Made by a program: the position numbers and the translations under genes. Shown piece by piece: positions 9,104 through 19,024 of a DNA stretch of 64,000 nt; position 1 is the first letter of the stretch; every line of letters begins with the position of its first letter. The notes under the pieces were generated by a model. That model had not been told where the DNA came from and searched no databases. It saw nothing but the letters and a program-made list of their open reading frames with translations. Source of the stretch: Pseudomonas sp. FP453 (GTDB taxonomy: Bacteria; Pseudomonadota; Gammaproteobacteria; Pseudomonadales; Pseudomonadaceae); contig NZ_CP117435.1 in NCBI RefSeq assembly GCF_030687495.1, forward strand, positions 5,522,501 through 5,586,500, written 5' to 3'.

Positions 9104-11002
9104 ATGCCCACGACGTTTCAAGAGATTCCCCGCAAGCGCCCGTCCACGCCCCTGCTCGACCGTGCTGCCACGCCGGCCGGCCTGCGTCGTCTGGGTGAAG
9201 CCGAGCTGGAAACCCTGGCCGATGAGTTGCGCCTGGAATTGCTCTACACGGTCGGCCAGACCGGTGGGCATTTCGGTGCCGGCCTGGGCGTCATCGAGCT
9301 GACTATCGCCCTGCATTACGTGTTCGACACCCCGGACGACCGGCTGGTGTGGGACGTGGGCCATCAGGCGTATCCGCATAAAATCCTCACCGGCCGCCGC
9401 GAACAAATGGGCAGCCTGCGCCAGAAGGACGGCATTGCCGCCTTCCCGCGCCGCGCCGAGAGCGAGTACGACACCTTTGGCGTCGGCCACTCCAGCACCT
9501 CCATCAGTGCCGCGCTGGGCATGGCCATCGCCGCCCGCCTGCAAGGCAGCGATCGCAAGGCGATTGCGGTGATCGGTGATGGCGCGCTGACCGCGGGCAT
9601 GGCCTTCGAAGCGCTGAACCATGCGCCGGAAGTGGACGCCAACATGTTGGTGATCCTCAACGACAACGACATGTCGATCTCGCGCAACGTCGGTGGCCTG
9701 TCCAATTACCTGGCCAAGATCCTCTCCAGCCGCACCTACGCCAGCATGCGTGAAGGCAGCAAGAAGGTGCTCTCGCGTCTGCCCGGCGCGTGGGAAATTG
9801 CCCGGCGCACCGAAGAATATGCCAAGGGCATGCTGGTACCCGGCACCCTGTTCGAAGAGCTGGGCTGGAACTACATCGGCCCGATCGACGGCCACGACCT
9901 GCCCACCCTGATCGCCACGCTGCGCAACATGCGTGACCTCAAGGGCCCGCAGTTCCTGCACATCGTCACCAAGAAAGGCAAAGGCTTCGCCCCGGCGGAA
10001 GTCGACCCGATTGGCTACCACGCCATCACCAAGCTGGAACCGTTGGACGCTCCCGCCGCCGCGCCGAAAAAGGCCAGCGGGCCGAAGTATTCCGGTGTGT
10101 TCGGCGAATGGCTGTGCGACATGGCCGCCGCCGACCCGCGCCTGGTGGGGATTACCCCGGCGATGAAGGAAGGCTCCGACCTGGTGGCGTTCAGCGAGCG
10201 TTTCCCGCTGCGTTACTTCGACGTGGCGATTGCCGAGCAGCACGCCGTCACGTTCGCCGCCGGCATGGCCTGTGAAGGCGCCAAACCGGTGGTGGCGATC
10301 TACTCCACCTTCCTGCAACGTGGCTACGACCAGTTGGTGCATGACGTCGCGGTGCAGAACCTCGACGTGCTGTTCGCCATCGACCGCGCAGGCCTGGTGG
10401 GCGAAGACGGCCCGACCCACGCCGGCAGCTTCGACTTGTCCTACCTGCGCTGCATCCCCGGCATGCTGGTGATGACGCCGAGCGACGAAAACGAACTGCG
10501 CAAGATGCTCAGCACCGGCCACCTGTACAACGGCCCGGCCGCCGTGCGCTACCCGCGCGGCAACGGCCCGAATGCGGTGATCGAGAAGGACCTGGAACCG
10601 ATCGAGATCGGCAAGGGCATCGTGCGCCGCCAAGGCAGCAAGACCGCCTTCCTGGTGTTTGGCGTGCAATTGGCCGAAGCCTTGAAGGTCGCCGAGAAGC
10701 TCGACGCCACCGTGGTCGATATGCGCTTCGTCAAACCGTTGGACGAAGCCCTCGTACGCGACATCGCCGCCGGCCACGAGCTGCTGGTGACGGTCGAAGA
10801 AAACGCCATCATGGGCGGTGCGGGCGCGGCGGTCAGCGAGTTCCTGGCGCGGGAGAACATCCTCAAGTCGGTGCTGCACCTGGGCTTGCCGGATGTGTAC
10901 GTCGAACACGCCAAGCCGGCGCAGATGCTGGCGGAGTGTGGGTTGGATGAGGCAGGGATTGAAGCGTCGGTGCGCGAGCGCATGGCGCTGCTGGGCCTGT
11001 AA
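9104..11002 (+). CDS. dxs: 1-deoxy-D-xylulose-5-phosphate synthase
   Basis: Thiamine-diphosphate enzyme of 632 aa joining pyruvate and glyceraldehyde 3-phosphate, the first step of the MEP pathway and a feed to thiamine and pyridoxal synthesis. The thiamine-diphosphate motif starts at [16 protein letters not shown] and closes with LNDNDMSIS. The transketolase central domain has [15 protein letters not shown] and [13 protein letters not shown]. Full length with no disruption. Third gene of the xseB-ispA-dxs set; its own product is needed upstream of IspA. Confidence 0.97.
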   Translation: MPTTFQEIPRKRPSTPLLDRAATPAGLRRLGEAELETLADELRLELLYTVGQTGGHFGAGLGVIELTIALHYVFDTPDDRLVWDVGHQAYPHKILTGRREQMGSLRQKDGIAAFPRRAESEYDTFGVGHSSTSISAALGMAIAARLQGSDRKAIAVIGDGALTAGMAFEALNHAPEVDANMLVILNDNDMSISRNVGGLSNYLAKILSSRTYASMREGSKKVLSRLPGAWEIARRTEEYAKGMLVPGTLFEELGWNYIGPIDGHDLPTLIATLRNMRDLKGPQFLHIVTKKGKGFAPAEVDPIGYHAITKLEPLDAPAAAPKKASGPKYSGVFGEWLCDMAAADPRLVGITPAMKEGSDLVAFSERFPLRYFDVAIAEQHAVTFAAGMACEGAKPVVAIYSTFLQRGYDQLVHDVAVQNLDVLFAIDRAGLVGEDGPTHAGSFDLSYLRCIPGMLVMTPSDENELRKMLSTGHLYNGPAAVRYPRGNGPNAVIEKDLEPIEIGKGIVRRQGSKTAFLVFGVQLAEALKVAEKLDATVVDMRFVKPLDEALVRDIAAGHELLVTVEENAIMGGAGAAVSEFLARENILKSVLHLGLPDVYVEHAKPAQMLAECGLDEAGIEASVRERMALLGL

Positions 11003-11030
11003 CCCAATCCCCCGATCGAAACCGGATCAA

Positions 11031-11123
11031 AATGTGGGAGCGGGCTTGCCCGCGAATACGGTGGATCAGCCAGCTTATTGGTAGCTGACCCACCGCATTC
11101 GCGGGCAAGCCCGCTCCCACATT
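11031..11123. repeat. REP doublet (REPIN) between dxs and btuB
   Basis: Two 27-base arms (11031-11057 and 11097-11123) are perfect reverse complements and contain GGGAGCGGGCTTGCCCGCG. The inner 39 bases also fold on themselves (GGTGG and ATCAGC pair with CCACC and GCTGA further on). This is the typical Pseudomonas REP pair in inverted orientation. It fills most of the gap before btuB. Confidence 0.9.
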
Positions 11124-11158
11124 TGTTTTGTGTCGACTTCAAACTCTAAGGACAGACC

Positions 11159-13048
11159 ATAAAACGCCTGCACCTCGCCCTGCTGCTTCTACCTGCCCCC
11201 GAACTGCTCGCCGACACCCGCGACCAAGCGCTCACCCTCCCCGACATGGTCATCAGCGCCAACCGCCAGGTGCAGGCGCGCAACGACAGCAGCGCCGCCA
11301 ACACGGTATTCACCCGCGACGATATAGACCGCCTGCAACCCACAAGCGTGACCGATCTGCTCAGCCGCGTGCCCGGCGTGCAAATCGCCCCAACGGGTGG
11401 GCGTGGCAGTTTGCCAGGGGTTTATATTCGCGGCACAAAATCCGCCCAGAGCCTGGTGCTGGTGGACGGTCAGCGCATCGCCAACACCACCTCCGGCGAC
11501 AGCGGCCTGCAATACCTGAATGTCGACCAGATCGAACGGGTGGAAGTGTTGCGCGGCTCGCGCTCGGTGATTTACGGCAGCGACGCGATTGGCGGGGTGA
11601 TCCAGGTTTTCACCCGGCGTAATGCCGGGCAAGGCCTACAACCGCGCTTGAAGCTGGGCTTTGGCAGCCACCAGACCTGGGAGCGCAGCCTCGGGCTGTC
11701 CGGGGGTGATGAACGCACGCGCTTCAACCTGGGCGCGAGTCTGGATGAAACGGCGGGCATCAACTCGACACATGCGTCATTCCCCAGCGATGGCGACCAT
11801 GATGCCTATCGCAACCAGTCCATCAGCGTGAACCTCAGTCATGCTTTCAGCGATGAACTGTCGGTGGGCTTCAACCTGCTGGATAGCCGAGGCAAGTCCG
11901 AATACGACAACAGCTTCGGCCGTTATGACTTCGCCAGCGGGCAAAGCGTGGGGCAAAAACCCTACACCAACTACACCGTGAGCAGCGCCAGCGCCTATGT
12001 CGACGCGAGCCTCGGTGAGCGCTGGCAGTCGCGCGTGGAACTGGGCCACAGCGAGAATCGCGACACCAAGCGCGACACCCTCAGCGATGAATTCAGCGTG
12101 TTCAACACCTACCGCGACTCGGTCAACTGGCAGAACGACCTCACCCTGAACGAGCAGAACAACCTGATACTCGGCGCGGATTGGTACGAAGACCGTTTCC
12201 ACGGTTCCACCACCTTTACCGAAAACAGCCGCTGGAATCGCGCCGCGTTTGTGCAGCATCGCTTTCACGGCGCGTGGTTCTCGACCGAGTTGGGCCTGCG
12301 CCGCGACCAGAACCAGCAGTTCGGCGGGCAAAACAGCTGGAGCGCCAGCGTCACCTTGCCGCTCAACCCCGATAACGACCTGCTGCTGAGCTACAGCGAA
12401 GGCTTCCGCGCGCCGACCTTCAACGACCTGTATTACCCCGACACCAAGTACAGCAACCCGAACCTGCAGCCCGAGACCTCAAAGAGCTACGAGCTGCAAT
12501 GGCGTAGCCAATTGAGCGACAGCACGCGCCTGGAAGCCTCGCTGTACCGTACCGACCTGCGCGATGCGATCATCCTCGACAGCGCCAGCAAGCCGCAAAA
12601 CGTCGCGTCGGCACGTATCAATGGCTTTGAGGCCGCGCTCAAGCAAGAGCTGTTTGGCTGGCAAGGCAACCTGGGGCTATCGCTTATCGACCCGCGTGAC
12701 CGCGAAAGTGGCCACACCCTGGCCCGCCGGGCGCGTCGTACGTTGAGCCTGGACCTGGACCGGCAGTTCGATCGGCTGGGGGTGGGCGCCAGCTGGCAGG
12801 CGATCAGCAGCAGCTATGACGCGCAGGACAACACACAACGCCTGGGCGGCTATGCGCTGCTCGGCTTGCGCAGCAGTTGGGCGTTGAATCGGGAAGTGGC
12901 GTTGTCGCTGAAGGTCGATAACCTGTTGGACAAGTCGTTTGCGCGGGCGATGTATAGCTATGACGATGCGGACTTCAAGAACAATCAGGCTTATCGGGAA
13001 GAAGGCCGGGTGTGGATGGTTGGTGTGACCTGGACACCTGAGATTTGA
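11159..13048 (+). CDS. btuB: Vitamin B12 outer-membrane receptor BtuB, with ATA at the expected start
   Basis: TonB-dependent cobalamin transporter of about 629 aa. The plug carries the TonB-box region (LPDMVISANR), then DIDRLQPTSVTDLLSRVPGV, IRGTKSAQSLVLVDGQRI and SVIYGSDAIGGVIQVFTRR, which match BtuB closely; a barrel follows to 13048. An ATG at 11246 would remove the signal peptide and start inside the TonB box. In frame upstream lies a good signal peptide (KRLHLALLLLPAPELLA), preceded by AAGGA and six bases, but its first codon is ATA (11159-11161). It is either a rare start, a mutation or a base error. The gene converges on a btuF-like gene. Confidence 0.85.
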   Translation: MKRLHLALLLLPAPELLADTRDQALTLPDMVISANRQVQARNDSSAANTVFTRDDIDRLQPTSVTDLLSRVPGVQIAPTGGRGSLPGVYIRGTKSAQSLVLVDGQRIANTTSGDSGLQYLNVDQIERVEVLRGSRSVIYGSDAIGGVIQVFTRRNAGQGLQPRLKLGFGSHQTWERSLGLSGGDERTRFNLGASLDETAGINSTHASFPSDGDHDAYRNQSISVNLSHAFSDELSVGFNLLDSRGKSEYDNSFGRYDFASGQSVGQKPYTNYTVSSASAYVDASLGERWQSRVELGHSENRDTKRDTLSDEFSVFNTYRDSVNWQNDLTLNEQNNLILGADWYEDRFHGSTTFTENSRWNRAAFVQHRFHGAWFSTELGLRRDQNQQFGGQNSWSASVTLPLNPDNDLLLSYSEGFRAPTFNDLYYPDTKYSNPNLQPETSKSYELQWRSQLSDSTRLEASLYRTDLRDAIILDSASKPQNVASARINGFEAALKQELFGWQGNLGLSLIDPRDRESGHTLARRARRTLSLDLDRQFDRLGVGASWQAISSSYDAQDNTQRLGGYALLGLRSSWALNREVALSLKVDNLLDKSFARAMYSYDDADFKNNQAYREEGRVWMVGVTWTPEI

Positions 13049-13070
13049 TCGGCGCCTGCACTGGCCTCTT

Positions 13071-13140
13071 CGCGGGCAAGCCCGCTCCCACATTTTGAAT
13101 GTATTCACAGATCTAAACTGTGGGAGCTGGCTTGCCTGCG
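13071..13140. repeat. REP inverted pair between btuB and btuF
   Basis: CGCGGGCAAGCCCGCTCCCA near 13071 faces TGTGGGAGCTGGCTTGCCTG near 13119, so two variant REP units stand in inverted orientation between two convergent genes. It may also act as a shared transcription barrier. Confidence 0.85.
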
Positions 13141-13149
13141 ATAGCGGTC

Positions 13150-13938
13150 TCACAGGTCAGGCGATATCACCTGACACAACCGCGCCACCGCCTCCACCAT
13201 CTGCCCACTGGGCCGCTCCAGCCCTTTATCCGGCACCAACCGCACGCGTGCAGCCATGTTTGGCCAGACACTCCAGGCATCTTTCTGGGCTTGATCCCCC
13301 ACAAGAATCACCTCGGGATCACGCTGTAACACCGATTCGATACTCACCTGCGGGGCGGGCAATGTGAGGCCATCGAACACATTACGTGCGCCGCAAACGC
13401 TTAGCGCATCGCTGATGATCTGCCCGCCGCCCACGGTGTAGAGCGGTTGGTTCCACACTTGGTAGAACACCCGCAACGGCTGATCCCGATGGTAGCGCTG
13501 GCGCAGTTCGCCCAGGCGCTGGCGCAACTGTGCGGCCAGCTGGCGCCCGGCATCCGCACGGCCCAACGGGTCCGCGATGGCCTGGACCTGGCTGGCGAGC
13601 TGTTCAAGGCTATGGGGTTCGGCCACGTAGACGGGGATGTTCAAGCGCTGCAACTGCTCACGCTGCGCCGGACCGACGCTGCCGGGCCAGAGCAGGATCA
13701 GGTCGGGCTTGAGACTGAGCAGGCGCTCGATGTTCAACTGGCCGTAGTGCCCGACCGACGGCAGCGTCGCCAGGGCGGCGGGCCGTTCGCCGCCGTCGAG
13801 CACGCCCACCAGCAGGTCGGCGGCGCCCAGTTCAACCACGATTTCAGAGAGGGATGGCGCCAGGCTGACCACGCGTTCGGCCGCCTGCGCCTGGACGCTG
13901 CATGCCAGCAGCAGGAGCGCCAGCCAGGGGCGCTTCAT
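13150..13938 (-). CDS. btuF: Cobalamin/iron-siderophore type periplasmic binding protein (BtuF-like)
   Basis: Periplasmic substrate-binding protein of 262 aa with a signal peptide ([19 protein letters not shown]) and the helical-backbone class III fold: RVVSLAPSLSEIVVELGA, then LLSLKPDLILLWPG, then SVCGARNVFDG. The BtuF role is inferred from that fold and from the convergent btuB. No btuCD genes are in the window. Its start overlaps the upstream membrane-protein gene by 4 bases, so it sits in an operon with ribA. Confidence 0.8.
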   Translation of the reverse strand: MKRPWLALLLLACSVQAQAAERVVSLAPSLSEIVVELGAADLLVGVLDGGERPAALATLPSVGHYGQLNIERLLSLKPDLILLWPGSVGPAQREQLQRLNIPVYVAEPHSLEQLASQVQAIADPLGRADAGRQLAAQLRQRLGELRQRYHRDQPLRVFYQVWNQPLYTVGGGQIISDALSVCGARNVFDGLTLPAPQVSIESVLQRDPEVILVGDQAQKDAWSVWPNMAARVRLVPDKGLERPSGQMVEAVARLCQVISPDL

Positions 13939-14354
13939 CCCAGTTGACGGGGGATGCGATAGAGGTAGAACAGCACCAGGGTCGAGAGCGCCAATAGAAA
14001 CAACGGCACCGCTTCCAGGCCGACAAACACGGCCAGCGCGCCGATCCAGGCGGGCACGGCGGCAATCAGCAAGGCGGTACGCCGACGGGCTGCGAGGGTG
14101 ATCCAGGCGGCGGGTTCTTCGGGGGTGTCGAGGGCTTTCGAGGTGGCGATCAGCGCGTGTTTATAGCCGTGGAAATAGCGCAGGCTGAGAAACATCGAGG
14201 CCACGCCGGCAATAAAGAACGGCATGGCCAGCACGGGCAGCAGGGATTCGGCTTGGCCGAACACCAGGTTGATCACAAACAAGGGCAGCAGCGCCAGGGC
14301 CAGGTACTGCCACCAGTTGAAGGACAGTCGCCGTTTCACCTGGCCACGGGTCAC
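13935..14354 (-). CDS. Small inner-membrane protein of unknown function
   Basis: 139 aa with four likely membrane segments: around residues 14-32 ([17 protein letters not shown]), 38-57, 93-108 and 112-133. The N-terminus is basic and cytoplasmic. I do not recognise a family. It overlaps ribA by 4 bases upstream and the btuF-like gene by 4 bases downstream, so the three are probably co-transcribed and translationally coupled. Confidence 0.75.
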   Translation of the reverse strand: MTRGQVKRRLSFNWWQYLALALLPLFVINLVFGQAESLLPVLAMPFFIAGVASMFLSLRYFHGYKHALIATSKALDTPEEPAAWITLAARRRTALLIAAVPAWIGALAVFVGLEAVPLFLLALSTLVLFYLYRIPRQLG

Positions 14355-14968
14355 GCGCGGTCAACCTCGCCCTGGTGCTCGTTGCCCATCATGTGGTCGA
14401 GCTTGCTGGCCTTGGTGGCCAGGTAGAGTTTGTTGTGCGGGTTGTGCCCGGTGTGCAGCGGCACGCGCTCGGCGACGGTGATGCCCATCTCGGTCAAGGC
14501 TTTGACCTTGCGCGGGTTATTGGTCATCAGGCGCAGGGATTTGACCCCCAGGTGTTCGAGCATCGGCAGGCAGATCGCGTAGTCGCGCTGGTCGGCGGCA
14601 AAGCCCAGGCGCTCATTGGCCTCGACGGTATCGGCGCCGCCATCTTGCAGCTCGTAGGCGCGGATCTTGTTCATCAGGCCAATGCCACGGCCTTCCTGAC
14701 GCAAGTACAACAGCACACCACGGCCTTCACGGGCGATGGCGCGCATCGCTGCTTCGAGTTGCGAACCGCAGTCGCAACGCTGGCTGAACAGGGCGTCACC
14801 GGTCAGGCACTCGGAGTGCACGCGGCCCAGCACCGGTGCGCCGTCAGCGATATCGCCAAGGCTGAGCACAACGTGCTCGCGCCCGGTGGCTTCTTCAAGA
14901 AAGCCGTTCATGGTGAACGTGGCAAAAGGGGTAGGCAGCTTGGAAGCGGCGACGAAAACGACGGGCAC
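14351..14968 (-). CDS. ribA: GTP cyclohydrolase II
   Basis: 205 aa enzyme opening GTP to the pyrimidine precursor of riboflavin. The zinc-binding motif [20 protein letters not shown] supplies three cysteines, and [11 protein letters not shown] is the catalytic/GTP-binding segment. NNPRKVKAL and the [12 protein letters not shown] tail match the family. This is the only intact cyclohydrolase II in the window: the RibBA-like protein at 17918-19009 has lost these cysteines. The gene heads a ribA / membrane protein / btuF-like unit. Confidence 0.96.
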   Translation of the reverse strand: MPVVFVAASKLPTPFATFTMNGFLEEATGREHVVLSLGDIADGAPVLGRVHSECLTGDALFSQRCDCGSQLEAAMRAIAREGRGVLLYLRQEGRGIGLMNKIRAYELQDGGADTVEANERLGFAADQRDYAICLPMLEHLGVKSLRLMTNNPRKVKALTEMGITVAERVPLHTGHNPHNKLYLATKASKLDHMMGNEHQGEVDRA

Positions 14969-15097
14969 CGTGTGCTCCTGATTTCAGTTTTTACAAAGGC
15001 GGCCATTGTAACAGCACGTTCCTACAGACGCTTAAGCTGAATTATCGTTGATAAAGATCAATAGGTTCGATTGGCCTTCCACTCGGTTCTATGCAGA

Positions 15098-15817
15098 TCA
15101 GAACGGGTAGGGTTGCTTCCAGCGCTCGAAGATCGCCTTCAATTCGCCGCTTTTCACCAATGCCTCGACGCGCTGGTCATACACCGCCATCAACGCCCGT
15201 CCCCGCTCAGTATCGGCAAAGCCGATATACAACGGCAGCTCGGCAATGTGGGTGAGCTGGAACTTCGACGGCTCCTCGGATTGACTGAGGACGTACTTCG
15301 CTTCGCTCAGCGCATCGATATAGAAGTCTGCCCGACCGTGTTGCAGCATCGGCAAAATGCCATCGCGGCGTTCGATTTGGTTGAACCGGTGGACATTGGG
15401 CAAATATTCCTCGTACTTGTAGCCACGCACCCAGGCCAAGCGGTAGTCGCCCAGTGTCGCCAGGGTTGGCGTCGGCGTGCTGGCCAGCCCGAGGGCGTAG
15501 ATGTGGTCGGAGTCAAAGTTCCAATGGGGGTAGAGCACGCCGGTGGCTTCGTCCCGGTAGGAACCGACCCAGCCATCCACCTCGCCGCGCTGGGCCAGGC
15601 CAACCGAGCGGGTATACGGCACAGTGCGGGTTTGCAGCTGTATCCCGGCCGGCTCGAACACTTCACGCAACACGTCCCAGGCCAGGCCGCTGCCATCAGC
15701 GTTGGTGTAGTCGTCCCAGGCTTCGCTGGCGAGCATGACTTTGCCGGGAGCCTCATCGGCGTAGGCCAGAGGCATGAAGGCGCACAGCAGGATCAGCAGC
15801 CAGTGGCGCACATCCAT
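15098..15817 (-). CDS. Periplasmic amino-acid-type substrate-binding protein
   Basis: 239 aa, signal peptide MDVRHWLLILLCAFMPLAYA, then a type II periplasmic binding fold of the SBP_bac_3 (PF00497) kind: DGSGLAWDVLREVFEPAG, RTVPYTRSVGLAQRGEVDGW, and a C-terminal helix (LVKSGELKAIFERWKQPYPF). No transporter permease lies beside it, so it could be an orphan binding protein or sensor. It sits between thiL and ribA, where I recall pgpA in other Pseudomonas; no pgpA-like frame is present. Confidence 0.8.
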   Translation of the reverse strand: MDVRHWLLILLCAFMPLAYADEAPGKVMLASEAWDDYTNADGSGLAWDVLREVFEPAGIQLQTRTVPYTRSVGLAQRGEVDGWVGSYRDEATGVLYPHWNFDSDHIYALGLASTPTPTLATLGDYRLAWVRGYKYEEYLPNVHRFNQIERRDGILPMLQHGRADFYIDALSEAKYVLSQSEEPSKFQLTHIAELPLYIGFADTERGRALMAVYDQRVEALVKSGELKAIFERWKQPYPF

Positions 15818-15872
15818 GGTGACAAGCTCCTACTCCGTAAAGACCCTGTAGAGATTAGCGCAGGTCGCCGAC

Positions 15873-16838
15873 TTACGGCGCTTCGCGAAAGTGCTGATAG
15901 CCACGCACGGCCGGGGTGATGTCCTGGCCGTTGGCGTCCAGCAGCGTCACGCCCTGCCCCGCCTCGACCCGGCCGATCACGTGGATCGGCCAACCGTTTG
16001 CCAGCAGCGACGCCAGTTCGCCGGGCGGTAGGGTGAACGCCAGCACGTAGTCGTCGCCCCCGCTCAAGGCCGCCACACGCGCGTCGTCGTCACCGACAAA
16101 CGCCAGCAGCGCCTGGGACAACGGCAACCGCTGGCGTTCGATCAACAGGCTGACAGCCGAGGCCTTGGCGATATGCCCGCAATCGGCCAGCAACCCGTCG
16201 GAGATATCCATGGCCGAGGTCGCCTTGCCCCGCAACGCCAGCCCCAACGCCAACTGCGGTTGCGGCGACCAATAGTGCGCCAGCAACGGCTCGGCAATCG
16301 CCGCCTCGGCGCTGCGCTGGCCCAGCACCAGTGGCAAGGCGCCAGCGGCATCTCCCAACTCGCCGCCCACACACAGCAAGTCGCCCGGCTGCGCGCCGCT
16401 GCGCGTCAACGCCTGCCCGGCGGGCACCCGGCCAAACACGGTCAGGGTCAGGCTCAGCGGGCCACGCGTGGTGTCACCGCCCACAAGGCCAACGCCGCAG
16501 CTTTGCGCCATGGCGTTCAAACCCTGGGCATAGCGTTGCAGCCAATCGGCATCGACGGTCGGGGTGGTGAGGGCAAGGGTGAATGCAAGGGGGTTGGCGC
16601 CCATGGCGGCCAGGTCGCTCACGGCCACGGCCAACGAGCGCTGGCCGAGCAGGAACGGGTCGCAGGGGTCGGAAAAGTGCACCCCAGCCACCAAGGTATC
16701 GGTGGAGATTGCCAGCTGCTCCCCGGCGGGGAGCGCCAGCAAGGCGCAGTCGTCGCCGATCCCCAGGGCAATGCCTTCGCCGCCCTGCGCACAAGGCGCG
16801 GCGGCGAAGTATTTGCGGATCAGCTCAAACTCGCCCAT
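15873..16838 (-). CDS. thiL: Thiamine-monophosphate kinase
   Basis: 321 aa kinase making thiamine diphosphate from thiamine monophosphate. Family signatures: MGEFELIRKYF at the start, GIGDDCALLALPAGEQLAIS (metal and ATP contact), SDLAAMGANPLAFTLALTTP, VGGDTTRGPLSLTLTVFG and MDISDGLLADCGHIAKAS. It lies 17 bases after nusB and ends the nrdR-rib-nusB-thiL run. Its product is the cofactor of Dxs, encoded 5 kb away. Confidence 0.96.
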   Translation of the reverse strand: MGEFELIRKYFAAAPCAQGGEGIALGIGDDCALLALPAGEQLAISTDTLVAGVHFSDPCDPFLLGQRSLAVAVSDLAAMGANPLAFTLALTTPTVDADWLQRYAQGLNAMAQSCGVGLVGGDTTRGPLSLTLTVFGRVPAGQALTRSGAQPGDLLCVGGELGDAAGALPLVLGQRSAEAAIAEPLLAHYWSPQPQLALGLALRGKATSAMDISDGLLADCGHIAKASAVSLLIERQRLPLSQALLAFVGDDDARVAALSGGDDYVLAFTLPPGELASLLANGWPIHVIGRVEAGQGVTLLDANGQDITPAVRGYQHFREAP

Positions 16839-16855
16839 TGCGAATCAAGCGCAGG

Positions 16856-17356
16856 TTAGCGCTTGTACGCCTTCACTTCGGCTTCACGCAGGCGCGGGGC
16901 CAGCTTGTCGAGCACGCCGTTGACGAACTTGTGACCGTCAGTCGAACCGTAGACTTTCGCCAGCTCGATGCCTTCGTTGATCACTACGCGGTACGGCACG
17001 TCGACGCGGTACAGCAGTTCCCAGGCAGACAGGCGCATCACGCACAGTTCAACCGGGTCCAGCTCTTCGATGGTCAGGTCCAGGCAAGGGGCCAGGGCCG
17101 TGTCGATCTCGGTCAGGTGCGCATGCACACCGTGCAGGATGTCGTGGAAGTACGGCAGGTCGGCGAAGGTAAAATCGTTGTCGACGCGAAACTGCGCTTC
17201 GATTTCGTTCAGCGAAGTACCGGCCAGGTGGCGCTGATACAGGGCCTGGGTCGCCAACTGACGAGCAGCGCGACGCTTCTCGTTCTTGGACGGCTTGCCG
17301 GCATCGGCTGGACGTGGCTCGCGCGGGTTGAAGTTGTCGCTCTCGTCGGAAATCAC
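16856..17356 (-). CDS. nusB: Transcription antitermination factor NusB
   Basis: 166 aa RNA-binding protein that works with S10 (NusE) at boxA in rRNA antitermination. The all-helical fold shows [36 protein letters not shown] and [20 protein letters not shown]. The N-terminal 25 residues form a polar extension found in Pseudomonas versions. It overlaps ribH by 4 bases. Confidence 0.96.
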   Translation of the reverse strand: MISDESDNFNPREPRPADAGKPSKNEKRRAARQLATQALYQRHLAGTSLNEIEAQFRVDNDFTFADLPYFHDILHGVHAHLTEIDTALAPCLDLTIEELDPVELCVMRLSAWELLYRVDVPYRVVINEGIELAKVYGSTDGHKFVNGVLDKLAPRLREAEVKAYKR

Positions 17357-17829
17357 TTGGCCTCCAACTGCGACAGCAGGCTGACCATTTCCAGGGCGGA
17401 CAGGGCAGCTTCAGCGCCTTTGTTGCCGGCCTTGGTGCCGGAACGCTCGATGGCTTGCTCGATGGAATCCACGGTCAGCACGCCGAACGCAACCGGTACG
17501 CCGAACTCCATGGACACCTGGGCCAAGCCCTTGGTGCATTCGCCAGCCACGTATTCGAAGTGCGGAGTACCGCCACGAATGACCGCGCCCAGGGCGATGA
17601 TCGCCGCGTATTCACCCTGCTGCGCAACTTTTTGCGCAACCAGTGGAATTTCGAAGGCGCCAGGCGCACGGATGATAGTGATGTCGCTCTCGCTCACACC
17701 GTGGCGAACCAGGGCGTCCACGGCACCGCTTACCAGGCTTTCAACCACGAAGCTGTTGAAGCGGCCCACTACCAGGGCGTAGCGGCCTTTGGGGGCGATG
17801 AAGGTACCTTCGATGGTCTTCAGGGTCAT
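17353..17829 (-). CDS. ribH: 6,7-dimethyl-8-ribityllumazine synthase
   Basis: 158 aa subunit of the icosahedral lumazine synthase, the penultimate step of riboflavin synthesis. Recognised by [38 protein letters not shown] and [18 protein letters not shown] (with the catalytic His), plus [17 protein letters not shown]. It lies between ribBA and nusB and overlaps nusB by 4 bases. Some annotations use ribE for this gene. Confidence 0.96.
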   Translation of the reverse strand: MTLKTIEGTFIAPKGRYALVVGRFNSFVVESLVSGAVDALVRHGVSESDITIIRAPGAFEIPLVAQKVAQQGEYAAIIALGAVIRGGTPHFEYVAGECTKGLAQVSMEFGVPVAFGVLTVDSIEQAIERSGTKAGNKGAEAALSALEMVSLLSQLEAK

Positions 17830-17917
17830 TCGACAAATCTCTTAAAGAGCCGGGACGCGCAAACGGCGTCCCTTAGTGATGATTTAACCGCGAACAAGGG
17901 GCAAGGATCGCCGGCCT

Positions 17918-19009
17918 TTATTCGGAGGGCACGTATTCTACTACTTCCAGGTCGAAACCGGATATGGCATTAAATTTCATGGGTGCGCTCATCAGGCGCA
18001 TTTTGCGCACACCGAGGTCACGCAGGATCTGCGAACCGGCACCGACAATGCTGTAGGTGGTCGGTTTTTTTACCGGCGCGTGGTCGGCGGTTTCGCGGAT
18101 ATGCGCCAGCAACACATCGCCATCCAGCGGGTGGCCGAGCAATAGCACCACGCCACTGCCGGCCTCGGAAACCGCAGCCATGGCGGCGCGCAGGCTCCAG
18201 CGGCCCGGTTGCTTGACCATCAGCAGGTCGCGCAGCGGGTCCATGTTGTGCACACGCACCAGGGTCGGCTCTTCGGCGCAAATGGTGCCCAGGGTCAGGG
18301 CCATGTGCACGTCGCCTTCCACTGAATCACGGTAGGTCACCAAATTGAATTGGCCCAGTTCGCTGTCCAGTGGCTGCTCGGCAATCCGCTGAACGGTACG
18401 TTCGTGGATCATCCGGTAGTGGATCAGGTCGGCAATGGTGCCGATCTTGAGGTTGTGTTCGGCGGCAAAGGTTTCCAGTTCCGGGCGACGGGCCATGGTG
18501 CCGTCGTCGTTCATCACTTCGCAGATCACCCCGCTTGGCTCGAAACCGGCCATGCGCGCCAGGTCGCAGGCGGCTTCGGTGTGGCCGGCACGGGCCAGGG
18601 TGCCACCGGGCTGGGCCATCAGCGGGAAGATGTGGCCGGGGCTGACGATGTCTTCGGCCTTGGCGTCCTTGGCGGAAGCGGCTTGCACGGTGCGCGCGCG
18701 GTCAGCGGCGGAGATACCGGTGGTAACACCCGTCGTGGCTTCGATGGACACGGTGAACTTGGTGCCAAAACCCGAACCATTGCGCGGCGCCATCAACGGC
18801 AGCTTGAGCAGTTCGCAGCGCTCGCGGCTCATGGGCATGCAGATCAGCCCGCGGGCGTGCTTGGCCATGAAGTTGATGTGCTCGGCCTGGCACGCCTCGG
18901 CGGCCATGATGATGTCGCCTTCGTTCTCGCGGTCTTCGTCATCCATCAGGATGACCATCTTGCCTTGGCGGATGTCTTCAACCAGTTCTTCGATGCTATT
19001 GAGCGCCAC
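17918..19009 (-). CDS. ribBA: 3,4-dihydroxy-2-butanone 4-phosphate synthase with a degenerate GTP cyclohydrolase II domain
   Basis: 363 aa. The N-terminal RibB domain (1-200) is intact: MVILMDDEDRENEGDIIMAA, HARGLICMPMSRERCELLKL and GHIFPLMAQPGGTLARAGHT. It converts ribulose 5-phosphate to the four-carbon riboflavin precursor. The C-terminal half has the RibA fold, but where RibA has its three zinc cysteines this protein reads VHNMDPLRDLLMVKQPGRWS, with no cysteine. Cyclohydrolase activity is therefore unlikely; the separate ribA at 14351 supplies it. Fifteen bases separate it from ribE upstream. Confidence 0.95.
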   Translation of the reverse strand: MALNSIEELVEDIRQGKMVILMDDEDRENEGDIIMAAEACQAEHINFMAKHARGLICMPMSRERCELLKLPLMAPRNGSGFGTKFTVSIEATTGVTTGISAADRARTVQAASAKDAKAEDIVSPGHIFPLMAQPGGTLARAGHTEAACDLARMAGFEPSGVICEVMNDDGTMARRPELETFAAEHNLKIGTIADLIHYRMIHERTVQRIAEQPLDSELGQFNLVTYRDSVEGDVHMALTLGTICAEEPTLVRVHNMDPLRDLLMVKQPGRWSLRAAMAAVSEAGSGVVLLLGHPLDGDVLLAHIRETADHAPVKKPTTYSIVGAGSQILRDLGVRKMRLMSAPMKFNAISGFDLEVVEYVPSE

Positions 19010-19024
19010 GCGGCACCCCCTTGG

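Noticed and set aside
11003..11158. A cobalamin riboswitch upstream of btuB
   Set aside because: The gap is 156 bases, of which 93 are a REP pair. No B12-box (GCCACTG) or room for the aptamer.
19010..19024. An FMN riboswitch upstream of ribBA
   Set aside because: Only 15 bases separate ribE and ribBA, and the 88-base gap before ribH shows no RFN-type conserved segments.
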